Part shown: piece by piece, positions 24,057 through 35,137 of the stretch
How positions within the stretch are numbered: position 1 is the stretch's first letter
Layout: each line of letters opens with the position of its first letter
Origin: Gnetum montanum
Taxonomy: Eukaryota > Streptophyta > Gnetopsida > Gnetales > Gnetaceae
DNA length: 64,000 bases
Direction: 5' to 3'
Assembly: GCA_015680685.1 (NCBI GenBank)
Contig: MNCI01003377.1
Coordinates: forward strand, 200,535 to 264,534
The notes under the pieces: generated by a model
The model's input: the letters and a program-made list of their open reading frames with translations, nothing else
What the model was told of the DNA's origin: nothing
The model's database searches: none
Position numbers and translations under genes: made by a program

Positions 24057-24950
24057 TGATGAAGTGCTATATAGTCAATGCGTCGACTAGGCCACGTATA
24101 AGGGGTCCCGTATATGCGGCTGCGTTGATGCGGCCCCGTTGATGCAGCCTTCCTATGTCGATGTGGCCCCGTTTACGCAGCCGCCTATCCCGGCCTATAA
24201 ATAAGAGGGCCTTCCGCCTCATTTAGGAATCTTCAAGTTAGTTGTAGCGAAGCTCTTTCATTTTTTTTGTAGGAGTTAGATTATTTTCCCAAGTGCATGT
24301 CCGCAGTGTGATGCTTGTAATTGTATGACACCTTTACTCGAGTGTGACGTACTTGGATGCACACATGATCGAAAATAAAGATCGAGATTACTTCATCATT
24401 GCAACATTCACTTAGTTTTAATTGTTTAATTATTATTGTTAATTGTTATTTTTATTTATTTATTTTTCTTAGTTAATATTTCTTTATCATCATTTACTAT
24501 TCCTATTGTTAAATGTGGAATGAGTACGACTTAATCACGAGAATTTAAGTGTGACTACTTGGTAACCCAGTAGCGTACCTAGGATATATGCTTGGTAACC
24601 CCAGTAGTAGTCATGCACGAGGTCCAAGATGTGTACGGATGATTAAGGAATGGATGCTCATTACACATAGGTTAGCTTAGACTTCATTTCCTATTACTCG
24701 TTAGTTTGATCAATATTATTTTCCATTGTCTCTAGGAGTAGCACTAATTTAGGATCACATCATACGCCTCATTCTGGACTAAACCATACATGAAAAAGCT
24801 ACCACTAGTCTAAGTGGGAAGAAAATGAACTACAATCAAGACATAATGATCTAGATGCCACAACTAGTCCCATCCACAGAATTCAATTAGATCATGCATG
24901 AACACTTTTGATTCATATGGTTGGGCATAGGGGTACCTCACCACTCACCA
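24057..24950 (+). repeat. Solo-type LTR, subfamily C
   Basis: Starts TGATGAAG and ends CTCACCA (894 bp). U3 (24057-24190) has CG-rich repeats built on GCGTTGATGCGGCCCC. TATAAATA lies at 24196-24203 and AATAAA at 24374-24379. R and early U5 resemble the A-b LTRs (CTCGAGTGTGACGTACTTGG), whereas the last 180 bp are closer to subfamily D. No PBS, gag or matching flanking 5-bp duplication follows. Confidence 0.8.
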
Positions 24951-26061
24951 CTCCTAAAGGGGTCCAATGGCATAGGTTGCTTCTAATGCTTATTGTTGGG
25001 GCTATTGTGGCTATTATTGCTAGTCCCTTCTTCCTTTGGGTTACTTTTCCCTAGGCTACAAAGGTCCTCCCACCTACAATCCTCATTTTTAATATCATCT
25101 ATGATGACAAACATAATCCATGATTAGCTTTGACTAAAAGTTCTTAATTATTTTAATATCTTTCTTGTTCAATTAGGTTATGTTGTATTTTAAGTGTTAA
25201 GAGTTGGTCATTTTAGTGCTTTATCTATGATCTTAGCAAGTTATATAATTTTAATATTTTTTATTTGTTAGTTATGGAAGTTTATGTAATGATCTTAATC
25301 CTTTATGATAGTTGATTTTAACATTATATTAATAGGTTAACCATGGGAAGTGAGAAAAATTTCAAAAACAATTCTATGAAAAACCAAAGGTTTGTATTTC
25401 CCATTATGTAGAGCTTACCTTCAGTATCATGAAGATAAAAAACAAGTGCAAACAAGTTAACAGTTTGAGAGTTATGTCACTTGGAAATGTTCTTGGACTC
25501 CTAAAAATTACAAAAAATCTTCTTGCTTCTTTGAAAAATGATGCAAACATGGCTAAGTTTTGCACATATTTATACTATTTTTGTGGTGCATCAATGGGCC
25601 TATGTCAAAAGCACTACATTGATGTAGTTGTTTATGATAATTTTTCACTTAAGGAAAATAAGAAATTTTTAATGAGTTCTAGGGCAAAATAAGAGCCCAA
25701 TGGAAGCTAGAAAGATGTAGAAAGATAGCAATAACATAGAAGAGGATTATGTATACTTTATGGAAAGTAGTTGAACATATTTTCAGGAATTTAAAATTCC
25801 AAAATTACGAAAATATGGATGTTTTAATGTAATTTGATGAGCACAAATGACCAATGGATAGGAATTTTAACTTAAGGGAGACTACAGGGAATGCAAGTGG
25901 GTCCTTTTCAAAGTATGCATATGCCTTTGATATCCTTACATGCCCTCATCCTAAAGAGTTTGTAGGCACCAAGGATGATTAATGGTTATTTTAGCTTAAA
26001 ACTCATATTCAATGGAGCAAATGTCATAAGATTATGAAATCCTGAAAAAGTACATCAATTA
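24951..26061. other. Unassigned sequence with one 88-codon frame
   Basis: The plus-strand frame 25429-25692 (87 residues, Lys/Asn-rich) and a short frame before it (from 25343) match nothing I recognise. The minus strand at 24970-25080 reads Asn/Gly/Lys-rich, as in some gag tails. Probably decayed element DNA. Confidence 0.35.
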
Positions 26062-26541
26062 ACCATGATATGTAGTAGTGGGGTAGTATGTTATGATCTG
26101 AGAATGATGGTAGAGAAAGAAAATGGTAGCTAGGTGATCTACATCAAGGTTACATGAGATCCTTATGAAGTTTATGATTAGGATGATTTGATACCTTTTC
26201 ATCCTTAGTCTAGAACAAGTCCATCCACTTCAGTAACTTCGCATTGCCATATCCTAGTCCTTTGATGATTAAGAGTTCATGACAATTCCCAAAGGACAAA
26301 CACCATGATATGTAGCAGTGGGGTAGTATGTTATGATCTGAGAATGATGGAAGAGAAAGAAAATGGTAGCTAGGTGATCTACATCAAGGTTACATGAGAT
26401 CCTTATGAAGTTTATGATTAGGATGATTTGATACCTTTTCATCCTTAGTCTAGAACAAGTCCATCCACTTCAATAACTTCGCATTGCCATATCCTAGTCC
26501 TTTGATGATCAAGAGTTCATGACAATTCCCAAAGGACAAAC
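26062..26541. repeat. 240-bp tandem duplication, two units
   Basis: Units 26062-26301 and 26302-26541 differ at only about four positions (for example AGTAGTG/AGCAGTG and GATGATTAAG/GATGATCAAG). The surrounding elements are far more decayed, so the duplication is recent relative to them. Confidence 0.95.
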
Positions 26542-26593
26542 ACCACTCCAAGAGAAGAAAAAATAGAAGAAATAAGATAAAAAGGGTCTTAGT

Positions 26594-26720
26594 TAGAAGG
26601 GTGGCTTTAGGCATGGGTCACATGTCTTTCTAGCCCCATAACTAGTGCTTGTAGTCCATTATTGTGTCTAAGGGCTATTCTTTGAATTCCCATGCATGGA
26701 TTTATTTTTCACCAAAACCA
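26594..26720 (-). other. Conserved 3' noncoding block, fragment on minus strand
   Basis: Reverse complement of the block at 21950-22050: CATGTCTTTCTAGCCCCATA, then ACTAGTGCTTGTAGTCC and the TTCAAAG-box equivalent. It lies downstream of the Athila-like integrase at 27440, showing that the block also belongs to a pol-bearing copy. A decayed continuation may reach about 27000. Confidence 0.75.
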
Positions 26721-27439
26721 TACCATGTAAAGATGTGCTTCCTTTAATGGATGATAGTAGGAGTGGTGTAATATCAATGAAGAAGAATCATAAAACTTGA
26801 TAAAGAAGTTGGTTATAGAATAAGACAAGTCTCCTTAAAGTCACACACCTTCTCATTCCTTCTTGGTCCATTCGAGTCTGTTTAGTTGCTAGATCATTGG
26901 TTACTTTAGTTTTAATTAGAAGGACCTCATGCTCCCAAGGTGTAGAGCTTCTTGTAGAATAGATGGAATGGATGGATGTTGTAGTCCCACTACCTACTAC
27001 CATGAGAAAATTGACAACTTGTTAATGAAGGCCATAATCCAAAGATAAAAAAATTTGGCCATTTAGTAAATCAATCATAATATTAATATCTACATTAAAT
27101 AAATTCTAGATTTAATAGTAGTGATGGAAAAATTCAAATATTTTCTATGAAACAAGTTAAAATATTGAAAAGGAAGATAAAAGAAATAGAATAATATCTA
27201 AAATAATTGATAAATTTATCAAGAAATTGTAAAACATATGAATAATGGTGTTAAAAAAAGGTGAAAAATAAGTTAGTCCTCATAAGAAGTTAGCATGAAT
27301 GGCTATCTCCCCCATGACTAAGTTAAGTGGAGGAGATCCAAAAATGGCTATCTCCCCCATGAATGACTTGTGTGAATGTTGAGGTGTTAGTGTTGTTGGT
27401 TACTAAAGGTTCTAGGAAAGGCTTTACTTATTGGATGTT

Positions 27440-29260
27440 GAATAGTAGTTGTGTCTATAACCTTGATGAGTGGTAAATGGTCATGGAGTTTGAAGGAAAA
27501 GTTGTATAAATAATATAAGACCCTTTCCATAATGTTTGGAATTTAGTACATTGAGGTACATGCATGGAATTCTAGTAAAAGATCTTTCACTAGGTTAAAA
27601 CTTAACTCTCCTTATTTGTGCATCATGATGTTGTTTGGCATCTATCGTATGCACTTCATTCATAGTTAAGGCTATTTTCTAGTTTTCATTTAGCACATTC
27701 AATATCATGAAGTGTTCTAGTTGTGCTAGATTGAGGTAAAAGTTAAGCTCATAAGCAATTGAAAGTTTATGAAGCTCAACTTGGATTAGAAGTTTGGGTA
27801 ACTTCCCATATACAAAATCATAAGGAGAGTACCTTATAGGAAGTTTTCATGTGAATTGGTAAGCCCATAAAGCATTGTTGAGTTTCATGCTCCAATCCTG
27901 TCTATACTTACTAATTATACATATTAGTATTTAGGTTATCTTCCTATTAGTGACTTTGGCTTGACTATTGGATTGGGATGATATGGGACCATTAGTTTAT
28001 GTTGCACCCAATGTGTTGCATCAATTTTCAAAAAGTAGCCCTTGTAAAATGAGTTCCATTATTGGAAATAAGTGCACTTGGCACACTAAACTTGTTTACA
28101 ACATTTTATTGAACTAACCATGTTATAGTAAAATATGAACAATTGATGATGATTATAAATTTGACCCATTTGGTGCATTTGTTAATAGCTATGATAATAT
28201 ATGCCTTTCCATTAGATATGAGTGTGATGGATCCCATGAAGTAAATGCCCTAGATGTTAAATGGTTCTAGTGGTTAGATCCACTACTAAGGCCCTTCTAT
28301 TCGGGCTATCATTCCTCTATCTTGTTAGTAGCCTTCACATGAATGGGAAAAATGGTGGACATCCTTGAAAATGATGAGCCAAAAGTACCCTTCCATGAAG
28401 ATCTTTATGCTCATCCTCTTACTTACATAATGGCCCCTACAAGAACCTTCATGAGTGTCCTAGAGGATATTTAGTTGATTAGCATCAAGTAAATACCATC
28501 ACACCAAGCCATCTATACAAACCTTGTAAATGTTGCCTTGAATTTTCATATAATGTTTGGCTTGGTAAAGAAGCTTTTGTTTTTTCTTATTATCCTATTC
28601 CTGTGGAGTTCCCTAAGGGAGAATATAGAAGAAAAAATTATCATACTAGTTGGTACCCTTGGAAGTTTAAACATCAAGAGATTTAGCAGAGAGGAGTTCA
28701 TCTGGGCATTGATAGGATATAGGCTCCTTATCCTCCTTGCTATTTCATCACAACCAAGACAAACGATTAGTGATCACATTATCAATTCTTTTTCTATCCA
28801 TCTTTGTAAGATAAAACTCTTAAAAAATCACTAACCATCATATAACACAAGGACTTCCCATTGGCTTGTTCATTAGGAAATGGATAACATTGTGATCCAT
28901 GTGCATAAGGATTTTGTATCCATGTACATAGTTCTTGAATTTTTCCAAGGAGTACACCACTATCATGAGCTCATTCTCGGTGTTGGTATAATTTAGTTAT
29001 GCACCAACAATGCTTCTACTTGCACAATGGGTATAGTATGGACATTTTTTATCATCCAATCATGCAAGCATTGCTTCCAATGCATAATTAGATACATCTA
29101 TCATAGTGTGAAAAGGTCTAGAACAATCTTGATCATGTAGAGTAAGAGTTTCTACAAGCTTTTGATTTAATTTTTGGAATTCATGCTTCTATTCTTTGGT
29201 CCAATCAAATGGTATATCCTTCTTGGTTAATTCCACTGGCCATGATACAAGATGTTGGAC
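27440..29260 (-). pseudogene. pol: Athila-like pol: RNase H and integrase
   Basis: Minus-strand pol, broken by stops. RNase H is at 29210-28720: FDWTKE, PFHTMIDVSNYALEAMLA, then LNYTNTENELMIVVYSLEKF and MNKPM. Integrase follows: PLEPFNI and FMGSITLISNGKAYIIIAIN, TKWVKFI (about 28270-28150), then a GTHFT-like motif (28060) and a C-terminal block LNNALWAYQFT, SPYDFVYGKLPKL, LNFYLNLAQ (27880-27720) typical of Athila integrases. Protease and RT are missing between this and gag at 29470, so the element carries an internal deletion. Confidence 0.85.
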
Positions 29261-29469
29261 ATATTATTCATAGGGATTTCACTACCAGTAAGGAAACTAT
29301 TGTTTGGGTGGTGGCATGTCCATTCGAATAGTACTAATGTTGCTCTTAAGGTTGAGGTAGTACTCCACTTGAATAGTACTATGTTTAGTGGAATTGCTAT
29401 CTTCAATTGCCTTAAGGATAAGGTAATCTCTTAGGTGGATTCCTTTTTTCAAATTTTGGATTCAAGGCA

Positions 29470-31400
29470 TACAAACTAGATTCTTGTAGATGCAACATCA
29501 TAGAACAACATCCTTTGGGATGTTCATATTGATAGATATCATATCCATCATCATCAGTTTCAAAACTTGCAACCTTTTGTACCATGGTAGCCTTACCTTT
29601 TTGATGTGGATACCTCTTGTCTATATCTATTCTTCTTCTTCTATCACTTTTAATAATTTCCTACTCTACCTTCTCCTATACTATTTTCAAGGTAGTTTGG
29701 AACTTCTCATCTAAGAAGTTTCACATTTTATCCACATTAACCAATATTTCAAAGATATATTTTTGTATTGATAAGGTCTTTCTCTATACCACTTCATCTA
29801 GTGATGCATCTTCCTTTGTATCATAGAAACATACCTCCCTTTTACAAATGGAGGAGTTTCTATTGTACTCCTATGCACTCTCTCATTTTTTCAACTCTTC
29901 CTCTTCCTTGGTCACCTATTCTATTAGCCTTTGGATTTGATGAGCCCTCATCTCAAGAGGTCTCCTTTGGGCATAAACCCCAAGAGTTTCTCATGTTTTG
30001 TTCTAGAGCCCATATATGATATGAAAAAGTTGTTCCCTTTGAGAGAACCCATGGCCTAGGCATTAGTGCATTAAAGAATAATACCTACCTTAGACTACAT
30101 ACAAGGACTCATGATTTACCTGCTTCCATCCTTGGATTTTCTTCCTCAGATTAGATACTCAAGAGTATGCTTTATATTTGTTATTGAACAATTCTAACAT
30201 TATACTCCATTGGTGAATGGATTCTAGTTCCAAAGACCAGTGCCAACTTTCTATTTCTTTTATGAGTGTCCTTGATAAGAATTTTAAAATTTTCTAGTAA
30301 TTTTCAATGTTTTTTAAGGCACAAGCATCATGGAAAGCTTGAAAATGATGTTATGGATCTACATTATATCCCTCCTCAAACTTGGGATTATTATTCATAT
30401 TCAACCATTTAATCCTAATATCCTTCTAATGCCTAGTAGGAACTCTAACTACTTCTGAAACATTCAGCATGTTCCTAGTGGCTAACCATGATTCATCATC
30501 ATCATTATGTCGATGGTGGCTCCCATGATGACCATGCCTCCAATGGTGAGTTTTGATATGCCTTCTTTCTTGGTGACGTTCTTTCTCCTCTCTTTGTTAA
30601 CTTCCATCCTAGGTCTTATCATCATGATTGGACCTCCTATCACCTTCATCATGATCTCAACTATTCCTATCTTTGCCTCTATCGTAGCTCCTCCTATGTA
30701 AGTTCAATGATGAGGAGGATGATGAAGATGGAGGACTAGGGTAACGGTACCTTCTAGTACATCTTTTTTATCCTTTTCTTGATCCTTCTTTTTATCTTTT
30801 TCCTTGTCCTTAGATGAATGATTATGAGATTTTTCTTTTTAGGCTCTTTGGTCTTTGAACCCTCTATTCCCATTACTAAGATTTTTCAAGGTTAACTATA
30901 ACTATTGGTAAAGGGTATCTTTCTTAAAGAAAGAATAAGAATTTATATATTAAGAATGGCCATAAAAAGAAATCCCCATCCTCTTTATGCTACTACAGGA
31001 ATAATGGTGTTGGGATTTTCTTGCACTTGGAGGCTTCATAGTGGGCCTCCATGCATTTATCTTTACAAAGCTACACTATTGTGGGCTAGTAGTCCCTAGA
31101 TATTTGATTCATCACTTCATATTCAAGCCTTGATGCTTCAACATCCAATCTTATGAGTTGGTTTATAAGCATGGTAGGAATGGATTGATCAAGAGGTAAC
31201 ATAATGCTATTGTTCATGTTCCTCTAGCATAATTGCTTATGTTGATGGAAATTGAATGTGAAGTTTAGATAATAGGGATCTAGATGAACGTAAATGAATT
31301 TAAACTATTGAGGCTTTTCATCGGTAGTTTTTAGGATCCTCTCCTATTGCCTATTGGTTTTGTCATTGCTTTATGGAGATTCTTTCTTATGGGCAAAAGT
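29470..31400 (-). pseudogene. gag: gag of the Athila-like pol-bearing element
   Basis: Minus-strand gag with the same domain order as the other copies. N-terminus at about 31400-30480. Capsid-like domain at 30300-30080: TLIKEIESWHWSLELESIHQ, then MLELFNNKYKAYS. GHGFSQREQLFHIIYGL at about 30045. Helical acidic region at 29900-29600. Knuckle remnant at 29505-29543 where the first two Cys are Tyr (YDIYQYEHPKGCC), both explicable by G-to-A changes. It links the shared gag type to an Athila-like pol within one element. Confidence 0.85.
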
Positions 31401-31524
31401 CATTTCAAAAATATGCCTTAGGATAATGTTATTATTATTATTAGGAGAGATATGTCATTATGTTCTCCTCACAATGCTTGTATGTGAATTCACTAATAAT
31501 ATTTTTCCTACTTAGAAAAACTAA

Positions 31525-31544
31525 GTCCCTAGTAACAATCCCAA
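31525..31544 (-). promoter_or_regulatory. Decayed tRNA-Asp-type primer-binding site
   Basis: On the minus strand TTGGGATTGTTACTAGGGAC abuts the LTR end. Compared with the tRNA-Asp complement it shows mostly transition-type changes. Confidence 0.65.
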
Positions 31545-32452
31545 TGATGAGTAGTAGGTACCCCCTATGCCTAACCATATGAATCACATGCATTCACTAG
31601 TAGTCTGGCTAAACTTTGTAGGCTTAGTTATCCAAAAAATGATCAATGTTCCTAAATATTAAATCTTGTAGTTACAAGGTCATTATTTCCTAACTCACAC
31701 TTGTGTGTTATTAGTACGTATAAATAAGTATGGTTAAAAGCACATGATGTGTATAGTTTTTATGATTATTTTAAATATATATTTTATCCTAACAGATATA
31801 TGATTGAATAAAATTTTAAAAATTAATTATTTAACTAATTGTCTAATCTTGTAACTAACTATCCTAATGTGAAGTAACCATTCCCACTTGTCATACATAA
31901 CCCAAACTAGTATTAACACTACTAGGTTACCAAGTGGCTATTACTAGGTGTACAAAATATCCATTATCAAGATTACCAAATGTTAAAATGTTATGCTCAA
32001 AGTGGTTGTACTCATGTGTTTATGATTAATAACATTAATAATATTAATTACTTAATTATAGCTTGTAATGAAAAATGCAAGTAAAAAAGTAAAGTTAAGT
32101 TAGTCTGAGTGTTGCAATGAATATGGGAAATCTTAATTTCATTGCCATCATGCAAATGTGTTCAAGTACATGGGCCTTAAATGAAACTCCATAAAATCTC
32201 TTAGATCCACAATATGGGCACTTAAAGGAAAAATATTCTAACTCTAGGGAAAAGAAACTGCAAGAGTTAGCATACAACTATGATTGAAACATGACATAAA
32301 TACAAGGGATGCACACATTTATATAGGCAGTGACTACATCAATGTCAACATATCTACATCAACACATCCTATCATGCATTGAAAGGGATACATTAATGGG
32401 GCTGCATCGACAAGGATGCATTGATGTAGCCTATCTTATTAATGTCTCATCA
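31545..32452 (-). repeat. 5' LTR, subfamily B, minus strand
   Basis: A 908-bp LTR, TGATGAGAC to CTCATCA on the minus strand. TATATAAA lies at 32318-32325 (minus). It aligns along its whole length with 14518-15411. U3 contains GATGCATTGATG and related words around 32380-32435. Confidence 0.85.
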
Positions 32453-33351
32453 AACTCTTATAGAGAGACTATACAATTGTATGTACTAAAAAAGATTATG
32501 AAACATAATTATTAGAGGATGAAATACAGCTCATGTCTCTTTATAAAACTAAACATGAATTAGAACCACTAATTTATAATCTGAAAAAAATCCATGAACC
32601 TAATAGAAAAGGAATACAAAGAGCTATATGAATTTCTCAATTTTAATGACATGCTATAACTATGATTACATCCCAAACTAAAGAAATTTGAGATAAGTTT
32701 CTTGTTGACTATTCCAATATCATTGCTAATGTAGGAAGTGGAGCTAATCTTTATTTTGATAACTCAAACAATGATATCAATATTGGTGAAGAGGAAATCC
32801 CAACTACAAAAGCAACTATATAAGTTCTAAATCTAAATATTCCTTTCATGATTAACGTATTTTTACCATTTAATAGAAAAGTTCACCAAATTAACCCAAA
32901 TACCTCAAGGTTCATGATGATTATAGAAAAGATTTCTCATTTTACTTCTTCATTATTCATTCCTTTTTCTACTGTATTTTCTACCCCTATGTAGAAGTAA
33001 GGCCTTCTAACAAGCCAAACCCATCCTACAATTTATTCCTCACATGAAAATAGTTCTTTTTCTTTATTTAACATGGCTTCTAGTTCTCTTTCTCATCCTA
33101 TTTCTTTGCTTCATTTTTTTCTCATGTAAACTCTCTTTTCCAATATGTCTTATAATTTTCTTCTCATGTTCCTTCTATGTCCATACCTATGATTTCTTCT
33201 AGTCAGGTTTCTAATATTCCTCCCATGCCTCTTATTGCCTTCAAAATTCTAGTAAATATTCAAAATCTACCTTCCTAGTTATTCCTCCTATTACAATTTT
33301 TTTCAATAATATATAAACAATAGAAGAATAAGTGAAATAGGCATATATATC
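32453..33351 (+). other. Decayed plus-strand coding-like stretch, unknown
   Basis: From about 32517 to 33000 one plus frame reads as protein with few stops (pieces such as HELEPLIYNLKKIHEPNR and VGSGANLYFDN), then a Ser/Pro-rich part to 33300. It resembles no family I can name. The boundary at 33352 is the next LTR start. Confidence 0.35.
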
Positions 33352-33893
33352 TGATGGGACGCAATATCGCATGGGCCGTGATATTGCATACGCAATATCG
33401 CGGCTGCTGCGATATCGCATCCCACGCGATATTGCGTCGTCCCCCACGATATCACGTACGCAATATCGTGGTCCGCCGCCAAGTCTATAAATAAGAGGCG
33501 ACTCTCCCTTTGTTTCTCATCTAGATCTAGACCCTTAGTGAAACTCTGGTAGTTTTACCTCTCTAAAGATAGAATATTTTCCATGTGCCCATAGTAGGAG
33601 CTCCAAAGTGAATAGATCTTTATTCGAGCAAATATTATACCTGAACACATGTTTGTGTACGGAAATAAAGACGAACTTCTTGGATAAACCTTGTAGTACA
33701 TGGAATAGGCTAAATATGAATTTTATTTATTTTTATTTACTATTTACCATTTAATCGCTTTATTAGTTATTAAATCTCTCTAAACCCTTCTCTCCTAGTT
33801 AAGTGCCTTAGTACAACCGCTTCGAGCACGTGCGTTACGCTTGGTGATCCCAGCAACGATTAGTGTTTGGTAACCAAGGTTGCATTGGTTTAG
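33352..33893 (+). repeat. LTR, subfamily A-a, 3' part deleted
   Basis: Starts TGATGGGACG. U3 (33352-33478) is an array of GATATC/AATATC palindromes. TATAAATA is at 33486-33493 and AATAAA at 33664-33669. It aligns with 47675-48215 up to GGTTGCATTGGTTTAGGG, then switches without PBS into mid-gag at 33894. The final 280 bp of the LTR, the PBS and the gag start are missing. Confidence 0.85.
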
Positions 33894-34219
33894 GGCATGA
33901 ATGAAGGGAAAGTAGGGAACAATGTAGACATCATAGATGTCATGAAAGAGATGATCATGATGAACCCCTACTTGCTCCCCGAAGCATGCTAGATATAACG
34001 AAGGCTGTAAGAATACCAACAAGGCATCAAAAAGATAACTAGATCAAGCGCTTAGACATGAACAATATCCCACGATTTGAAGAGGGATACAACGTGGATT
34101 TGCAAAATCATTTACAGGCATTCCATGATTCCTGCGCCTTGCAAAACATAGAAAACGAGTGGAAGAAACTGAAGTTGTTTTCCAAGACACTCATAAAGGA
34201 AGCAGAGAGTTGGTACCCC
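33894..34219 (+). pseudogene. gag: gag fragment between two partial LTRs
   Basis: Reads HDEPLLAPRSMLDITKAVRI, then a stop, MNNIPRFEEGYNVDLQNHLQ, then KLKLFSKTLIKEAESWYP. The first part equals the gag end of 1-934 and the second the capsid-like domain. It breaks at 34219 where R of the next LTR begins. Confidence 0.85.
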
Positions 34220-34955
34220 TACAAATAAGAAGCGGCTCTCCCTTGTTTCACAGGAATAGGTTAGATTGTAGCGAAACTTTGGAAGTTTGATCCCTCCAAA
34301 GATAGATTATTTTCCTGTGTCTACCCACAGTGAGGTGAATGTAATTGTACGACATCCTTTATTCAAGTGTGACGTACTTGGACATGCACATGACCGGCAA
34401 TAAAGATCGAGATTACTTCATCATTGCAGCATTCACTTTGTTATTTATTTATTTAATTGTTATTTACTGCTTTCCTAGTTAATACTCTCTCTCACCCTTA
34501 AACTCCCGTTAGATGTGGAATGAGTACAACTTGATTACGAGCATTTAAGTGTGACTACTTGGTAACCCAGTGGCATACCTAGGATCTGCGCTTAATAATC
34601 CCAGTGGTAGTCATGCACGAAGTCCAAGATGTGTACAGATGATCAAGGAATGGATGCTCATCACACTTAGGCTAGATTAGACTCTCTTACCCTTTTCCTC
34701 CTAGCTTATATTAGTTAACATTACTTTCCACTACCTTCAAAAGTAGCGTTAGATTAGGAACACATCATACACCTCACTCTAGACTAAACCATACGTGAAA
34801 AATATAATACTAGTCCAAGTGGGAAGACAGTGAACTGCGACCTAAGGATAGCTGTCTAGGTGCCACAACTAGTCTGTCTACGGAGTTCGACCGAATCGCA
34901 TGTGAAAACGCTCGTATTCATATGGTTGAGTGTAGGGGTATCTCACCACTCATCA
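34220..34955 (+). repeat. LTR, subfamily A-b, U3 deleted
   Basis: Begins inside the TATA region (ACAAATAAGAAGCGGCTCTC) and continues colinear with 42885-43597, with few differences. AATAAA is at 34399-34404. It ends CACTCATCA directly before the PBS. U3 with its palindrome array and TATA box is gone, so this LTR lacks a promoter. Confidence 0.9.
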
Positions 34956-34975
34956 TTGGCGCCATTGTTGGGGAC
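34956..34975 (+). promoter_or_regulatory. Primer-binding site, tRNA-Asp type, best preserved
   Basis: TTGGCGCCATTGTTGGGGAC follows the LTR. TGGCGCC is intact and only three positions differ from the tRNA-Asp complement (G to A, C to T twice). Confidence 0.85.
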
Positions 34976-35137
34976 GATGCTAGTTATCTAGATTAGTTAT
35001 ATCATACAAGGTCACTGTAAAGGACTTAACAATATATCTCTTAGAAATAAGTAATTATAAAGAGTCACATCCAAATTCACACACAAATTTAAATAATGCC
35101 TCTCCTACAAGATTATAATAATGCCACTCTTAGTGAG

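Noticed and set aside
24057-24950. Ordinary nested solo LTR with target-site duplication
   Set aside because: No matching 5-bp flanks, and the interrupted LTR does not resume afterwards.
32517-33000. Endogenous pararetrovirus-like fragment
   Set aside because: The readable plus-strand frame has no RT, protease or coat-protein motif that would support this; left unassigned.
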